This document shows, piece after piece, positions 23,670 to 28,077 of a DNA stretch of 28,077 nt. The stretch is taken from assembly GCA_900553695.1 (NCBI GenBank), contig USEM01000014.1:1-28077 (forward strand), read 5' to 3'. The notes beneath the pieces are model-generated. The model made no database searches and had not been told where the DNA came from. It saw only the letters and a program-made list of their open reading frames with translations. The stretch is from an uncultured Clostridium sp. (GTDB lineage Bacteria > Bacillota > Clostridia > TANB77 > CAG-508). Each line of letters begins with the position of its first letter. Positions within the stretch are counted from its first letter, which is position 1. The position numbers and the translations under genes were made by a program.

Positions 23670-25358
23670 ATGAGATTAAGCAAAGATTTTTTCTATACAA
23701 TAAAAGAAAACATTGCAGATGAGGATTCAACAAGTGGAAAACTTTTAGTAAAAAGTGGAATGATTAAAAAAATAGGAAATGGAATTTATGCAAAAATGCC
23801 TTTGGGCGAAAGAGTTACAAAGAAAATTACAGACATTGTGCGTAAGAATATGAACAAAGCAGGTGCAAGTGAACTAAGAATGCCATCACTACTACCTATG
23901 GACGTGTTTGAAAAATCAGGCAGAAAAAACAATTTTGGACCAAGTATGTTCAAATTAAATGATAGATATAATAGAGAATATGCCTTAGGACCAACACATG
24001 AGGAATTATTTACAATGGCAGCAATGAATAAAGTTAAATCATATAGAGACTTACATTTTACAACATATCAAATAGGACCAAAATTTAGAGACGAAGTTAG
24101 ACCACGTTTAGGGTTAATTAGAACAAGAGAATTCACAATGAAAGATGCATATAGCTTTGATAAAGACCTAGAAGGTTTAGATGTATCTTATAAAAAAATG
24201 TTTGATGCATACCATAAAATTTTCAAAGAAATCGGTTTAAATTACACAGTAGTAAGAGCAGATACAGGTGTTATGGGAGGACTATTATCAGAGGAATTCC
24301 AAGCAGTAACAAACATTGGTGAAGATATACTTGTAATGTGTGATAAATGCGATTTTTCATCAAACATAGAAATAAGTCCAAATGCTATAATAACAGAAAA
24401 TAATGAAGAAGAAAAAGAACTACAATTAGTTGAAACAATAGGCAAACACACAATTGAAGAAGTATGTGAATATTTAAAATTAGATATCAAAAACACAGTT
24501 AAAGCAATGCTAATGAACGTAGATAATGAACTCGTAATTCTATTCATCAGAGGAGATAGAGAACTTAATGAAACAAAAGTGCTTAAACTATTAGGTGCAA
24601 ATGAAATTGGCTTTGCAAATGATGAGCTAATTGCTACATCAAATGCAGTACCAGGCTATACAGGACCTATAGGTTTAAATGCTAAAATAGTAGTAGACAA
24701 TGAAGTTTTAAATATGAAGAACTTCTGTTGTGGAGCAAACAAAGAAAATTACCATTACATAAATGCAAATGTTAAAGACTTCAAATATGATATAGCTGGA
24801 GATATTGTAAATGTTAAAGAGGGAGATACTTGCCCAAAATGTGGTGGAAAGCTATATTTCAAAAAGGGAATTGAAGTTGGAAACACGTTTAAACTTGGAA
24901 CAAAATACTCAGAAAGTTTAGGCTTAACATATTTAGATAGCGACAATAAATCATACCCAGTAGTTATGGGATCTTATGGGATTGGAATTGAAAGAATTAT
25001 TTCAGCAGTAGTCGAGCAAAATAATGACGAAAAGGGAATTATTTGGCCAATGAATATTGCACCATATGAAGTTACAATAGTTGTTATAAATCCAAAAGAC
25101 GAAGAACAAATGAAAGTTGGAGAAAATCTATATAATGAATTAAATAAACTAGGAATTGATACAATGCTAGATGATAGAGCAGAAAGACCAGGAGTAAAAT
25201 TTAATGATATGGATTTAATAGGAATTCCAGTAAGAATAACAATTGGAAAGAAAATCAATGATGGAATGTTAGAAATAAAAATGAGAAACGAAGAAAATGC
25301 AACAGAATGTAAATTAGAAGATACAATAGAAAAAGTAAAAGAAATTGTATCAAAATAG
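23670..25358 (+). CDS. proS: Prolyl-tRNA synthetase (bacterial type with editing insertion)
   Basis: Charges tRNA-Pro. 562 residues, the usual length for the bacterial type with the INS (YbaK-like) editing domain between class II motifs 2 and 3. Motif 1 region: LVKSGMIKKIGNGIYAKMPLG and RMPSLLPM; YALGPTHEELF; motif 2: KFRDEVRPRLGLIRTREFTMKDAYSF; motif 3: MGSYGIGIERI. The C-terminal anticodon-binding domain starts at about residue 465 (PYEVTIVVI). The insertion spans about 225-390 (LVETIGKHTIEEVCEYLKL, PGYTGPIGL, NFCCGANKENYHY). I prefer ATG 23670; an in-frame TTG at 23655 would add five residues and has no better ribosome-binding site. Confidence 0.97.
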   Translation: MRLSKDFFYTIKENIADEDSTSGKLLVKSGMIKKIGNGIYAKMPLGERVTKKITDIVRKNMNKAGASELRMPSLLPMDVFEKSGRKNNFGPSMFKLNDRYNREYALGPTHEELFTMAAMNKVKSYRDLHFTTYQIGPKFRDEVRPRLGLIRTREFTMKDAYSFDKDLEGLDVSYKKMFDAYHKIFKEIGLNYTVVRADTGVMGGLLSEEFQAVTNIGEDILVMCDKCDFSSNIEISPNAIITENNEEEKELQLVETIGKHTIEEVCEYLKLDIKNTVKAMLMNVDNELVILFIRGDRELNETKVLKLLGANEIGFANDELIATSNAVPGYTGPIGLNAKIVVDNEVLNMKNFCCGANKENYHYINANVKDFKYDIAGDIVNVKEGDTCPKCGGKLYFKKGIEVGNTFKLGTKYSESLGLTYLDSDNKSYPVVMGSYGIGIERIISAVVEQNNDEKGIIWPMNIAPYEVTIVVINPKDEEQMKVGENLYNELNKLGIDTMLDDRAERPGVKFNDMDLIGIPVRITIGKKINDGMLEIKMRNEENATECKLEDTIEKVKEIVSK

Positions 25359-25361
25359 AAT

Positions 25362-25398
25362 AAAAGCTCTCACTAATAGTTATAGTGAGGGCTTTTGT
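25362..25398 (+). terminator. Terminator of proS
   Basis: A 14-bp stem (25362-25375 with 25383-25396, one T-G wobble) ending in tttt. Confidence 0.85.
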
Positions 25399-25410
25399 AT
25401 TGCCTAAAAT

Positions 25411-25439
25411 TTGTAAAACTCTCTTGAAAATGGTATAAT
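25411..25439 (+). promoter_or_regulatory. Sigma-A promoter of the 25489 gene
   Basis: TTGTAA (25411-25416), 17-base spacer, TATAAT (25434-25439); aaaaggggg precedes the ATG. Confidence 0.65.
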
Positions 25440-25488
25440 ATATCTATAGAGTTTAAAGAGATTACACATAAGAAAAGGGGGAGTTTAT

Positions 25489-26130
25489 ATGGAGAAAGAT
25501 AAGAAATATATTCTAAAAGGTATTTTATTTGCTGTACTAGTTGTTATACTAATTTTTGCGATAATGATAATAAAAAATTTTATAATTCTTAGAAAATTAA
25601 CAGACTTATCAAAAGATTTTAAAGAAAGCAAAAATTTCATAGCTAAGAGATATGATATGCAAGGAAAAAACTTGAGTATAGCAAAAACATATTCTAAAGA
25701 TGGTAAAACACTTACCTATTTAAATACAATTATAGAAGATTCAGAAAAACAAAGAAAGGTTACAGCATATAAAGATGAAACAAATAACATGATGATTATT
25801 GCGGAAGATGAAAAAAAGATATTATTAACAGGTGAGCATGTTATAATACCAGCATTATCAGTAAGAGATGTAACTGAATACTACAATGATAATGTATGTT
25901 CAATAATGTTACTTGCAGTTGCTAAAATAAAAACAGAAAGATGCAATGATACAGACTGTTATATGGTAGAACTTGCAGATGATATGAAAATCTGGTACAG
26001 CAAAGAAACAGGTTTGATAGTTAGAGAAATAGATGGTTCATATGTATATGATTATTGCTACGAATTTGATAAAGTACAAGAAAGTGACATACAAAAACCA
26101 GATACAACTGGTTGCATAATTCCAGAGTAA
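25489..26130 (+). CDS. Membrane-anchored protein of unknown function
   Basis: 213 residues. A single N-terminal helix (residues 10-30, GILFAVLVVILIFAIMIIKNF) anchors an extracytoplasmic domain with repeated beta-type segments (LSIAKTYSKDGKTLTYLNTI, then DDMKIWYSKETGLIVREIDG), reminiscent of small outer-leaflet proteins of the LolA/MucB-like or sigma-factor-regulator shape, but no family is recognised. Four cysteines (about 137, 152, 157, 189) could form disulfides or bind metal. It is monocistronic, and its terminator is shared with uvrB on the other strand. Confidence 0.75.
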   Translation: MEKDKKYILKGILFAVLVVILIFAIMIIKNFIILRKLTDLSKDFKESKNFIAKRYDMQGKNLSIAKTYSKDGKTLTYLNTIIEDSEKQRKVTAYKDETNNMMIIAEDEKKILLTGEHVIIPALSVRDVTEYYNDNVCSIMLLAVAKIKTERCNDTDCYMVELADDMKIWYSKETGLIVREIDGSYVYDYCYEFDKVQESDIQKPDTTGCIIPE

Positions 26131-26137
26131 AAAATAA

Positions 26138-26170
26138 AAACCGGTAGGCATAAAAGCCTACCGGTTTATT
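26138..26170. terminator. Bidirectional terminator between the 25489 gene and uvrB
   Basis: Perfect 12-bp stem (26138-26149 aaaccggtaggc with 26156-26167), loop ataaaa, A-rich on the left and T-rich on the right, so it serves converging transcripts from both sides. Confidence 0.9.
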
Positions 26171-28077
26171 TACATTAATTTTTCTAATTCCTTTATCTTA
26201 TCTCGTAGTTCAGCTGCTTTTTCAAATTCCATATTAGCAGCGCATTTAAGCATTTCATCTGTTAAATTGTTAATAATAGTTTCAACAGATTCATCTTTAT
26301 TAATTTTATATTCTGTACTTACATCCTCTAAAATAGTTGCCTTAATTGCTTCACGAATTCCTTTATTAATAGTTTTTGGAGTAATACCATGCTCAGCGTT
26401 ATATGCAATTTGAATTTCACGACGTCTGTTTGTCTCAGAAATTGCCTTTTCCATACTGTCTGTAAGTTCATCTGCGTACATAATAACAGTACCATTAACA
26501 TTTCTGGCAGCTCTACCTATTGTTTGAATAAGTGACCTTTCAGAACGTAAGAAACCTTCTTTATCGCTATCTAATATTGCAACTAAAGAAACTTCAGGAA
26601 TATCAAGCCCTTCTCTTAGAAGGTTTATACCAACTAAAACATCATATTCTCCAAGCCTTAAGTTACGTATAATTTCCATTCTTTCTAGTGCCTTTATATC
26701 AGAGTGCATATAATTTACCTTTATATCAAGACTTTTTAGATATGCAGTTAAATCTTCTGCCATTTTCTTTGTAAGAGTAGTTACTAAAACTCTTTCATGG
26801 TTTTCAACACGAGTTCTAATTTCACCAATTAAATCGTCTACTTGGTTTGTAGCAGGTTTTACAATAATTTTAGGATCTAACAGTCCTGTTGGACGTATAA
26901 TTTGTTCAACAGTTTGCTCTGAATGTTCTTTTTCATAATCAGCAGGTGTTGCACTAACAAATATACATTGATTAATTCTTTCCTCAAATTCATTAAATTT
27001 TAAAGGTCTATTATCATAAGCTGAAGGAAGTCTGAATCCATAGTTGACTAGCGAATCTTTTCTTGCTTTATCCCCATTATACATTGCTCGAACTTGTGGT
27101 ATTGTTGCATGAGATTCATCAATAAGCAATAAAAAGTCCTTTGGGAAATAATCAAAAAGAGTATATGGGGCAGAACCGGGTTCTCTACCACTAATGTGTC
27201 TTGAATAGTTTTCAATTCCTTGGCAGAAACCTGTTTCAACAAGCATTTCTATATCAAAGTTGGTTCTTTCCTCAATTCTTTGGGCTTCAATTAATTTGTT
27301 TTGGCTTTTAAAATACTTAATCCTTTCTTCAAGTTCAGCTTCAATTGTTGAAATTGCACCTTTTAGCTTGCTTTCAGATGTTGCATAATGTGAGTTTGGA
27401 CCAATAAGCACATGACTTCTTGTACCAAGAGATTTACCAGTAAGTGGGTTGATTTCTGAAATTTTTTCAATTTCATCTCCCCAAAACTCAAGTCTCATAG
27501 CACTTTCACCAGTATTAGAAGGGTATATTTCTAAAATATCTCCTTTTGCTCTAAATGTACCTCTTTTAAAATCTATTTCATTACGAGTATATTGCATCTC
27601 GACTAATTTTTTCATAACATCATTTCTGGACTTTCCCATACCAGGTCTTAAAGACATCATTAATTCTTGATAATCATCAGGGTCACCTAAACCATAAATG
27701 CAAGAAACAGAAGCTACAATAATAACGTCTTTCCTTTCAAACAAAGAAAGAGTAGCAGAATGACGTAATTTATCGATTTCATCATTAATGGATGCATCTT
27801 TCTCAATGTATGTATCAGACTGTGGAATATAGCTTTCTGGTTGGTAATAATCGTAATATGAAACAAAGTATTCAACAGCATTATTAGGAAAAAATTCCTT
27901 AAACTCAGAATATAACTGACCTGCAAGAGTTTTGTTATGTGCTAAAATTAGAGTAGGTTTTTGAACTTTTTGAATAATATTAGCCATAGTAAAAGTCTTA
28001 CCGTGAGCCAGTAACACCTAAAAGAGTTTGAAACTTTTTTCCATCCAAAATACCTTTACTTAATTTATCAATAGCCT
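26170..28077 (-). CDS. uvrB: Excinuclease ABC subunit B, N-terminus outside window, with a CGG +1 frameshift in the P-loop
   Basis: DNA-damage recognition helicase of nucleotide excision repair. About 635 residues are in the window; the first 20-25 are missing beyond 28077. From the right edge the minus strand reads AIDKLSKGILDGKKFQTLLGVTGS, the start of the UvrB P-loop, then an in-frame CGG followed at once by TAA. Skipping the C gives GS-G-KTFTMANII, the invariant Walker A. Then come LILAHNKTLA, the beta-hairpin region (YDYYQPESYIPQSDTYIEKD), DESHAT (Walker B), VSATPADYE, LREGLDIPEV, QTIGRAARNVNG, and the UVR motif near the C-terminus (MEFEKAAELRDKIKELEKLM). Without the shift no helicase could be made from this gene. 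Confidence 0.96.
28001..28003 (-). other. +1 frameshift site at CGG (site 7, uvrB Walker A)
   Basis: On the minus strand the zero frame is GGC TCA CGG TAA (stop). Skipping the C gives TCA GGT AAG ACT (S G K T), the invariant glycine before the P-loop lysine. Confidence 0.9.

Noticed and set aside
27990..28003. Stop-codon readthrough at the TAA after the uvrB CGG
   Set aside because: Reading through TAA in the zero frame gives no UvrB sequence; only the +1 frame gives KTFTMANII.

Overview
The window is chromosomal DNA of a low-GC, AT-rich Gram-positive bacterium of the Clostridia type, probably an uncultured gut lineage. Evidence: strong Shine-Dalgarno sites, T-tailed hairpin terminators, AGA-dominated arginine codons, CCA-encoding tRNA genes and sporulation genes (yqfC, yqfD, spoVS). 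Identities come from reading the translations and family motifs; no database search was run.

Layout. 1-1806 is accessory: an Rpn-type nuclease tail, a small ORF built on an (AC)13 repeat, a hairpin insert flanked by 9-bp direct repeats, and a broken pilin/FGE-fold gene whose end looks like a diversity-generating-retroelement variable region. 1960-8165: a degenerate galactokinase-like protein, type II pantothenate kinase, alpha-glucan phosphorylase, pyruvate kinase and a membrane zinc peptidase. 8243-14254: a housekeeping/sporulation run yqfC-yqfD-(unknown)-ybeY-DUF3048-era-yqzL-like-recO. 14380-14709: a foreign-looking single gene. 14806-19164: tsaD, two metallophosphoesterases (the second ymdB), spoVS and a membrane-anchored solute-binding-like protein. 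19261-22653: thymidine kinase, a P-loop/Asp23 fusion, cmk, plsC, scpB. 22763-23498: tRNA-Val, tRNA-Asp and tRNA-Phe, followed by three near-identical 160-bp tandem units that each begin with the last 18 bases of tRNA-Phe. 23670-28077: proS, a membrane-anchored unknown, and uvrB (minus strand, running off the window).

Main observation. Five genes (pilin/FGE-like gene, coaW, yqfD, tsaD, uvrB) are interrupted by +1 frameshifts, seven in all. Every one sits exactly at an in-frame CGG codon, and in every case skipping the C restores the conserved protein with a glycine GGN codon. By my reading there is no in-frame CGG used as an ordinary codon in any other native gene here. The only in-frame CGGs read straight through are two in the foreign-looking gene at 14380-14709. 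The parsimonious biological reading is that CGG is unassigned in this organism and CGGN is decoded as one glycine (quadruplet decoding or A-site +1 frameshifting). A systematic sequencing artefact that inserts C before GG is the main rival explanation and needs read-level checking.
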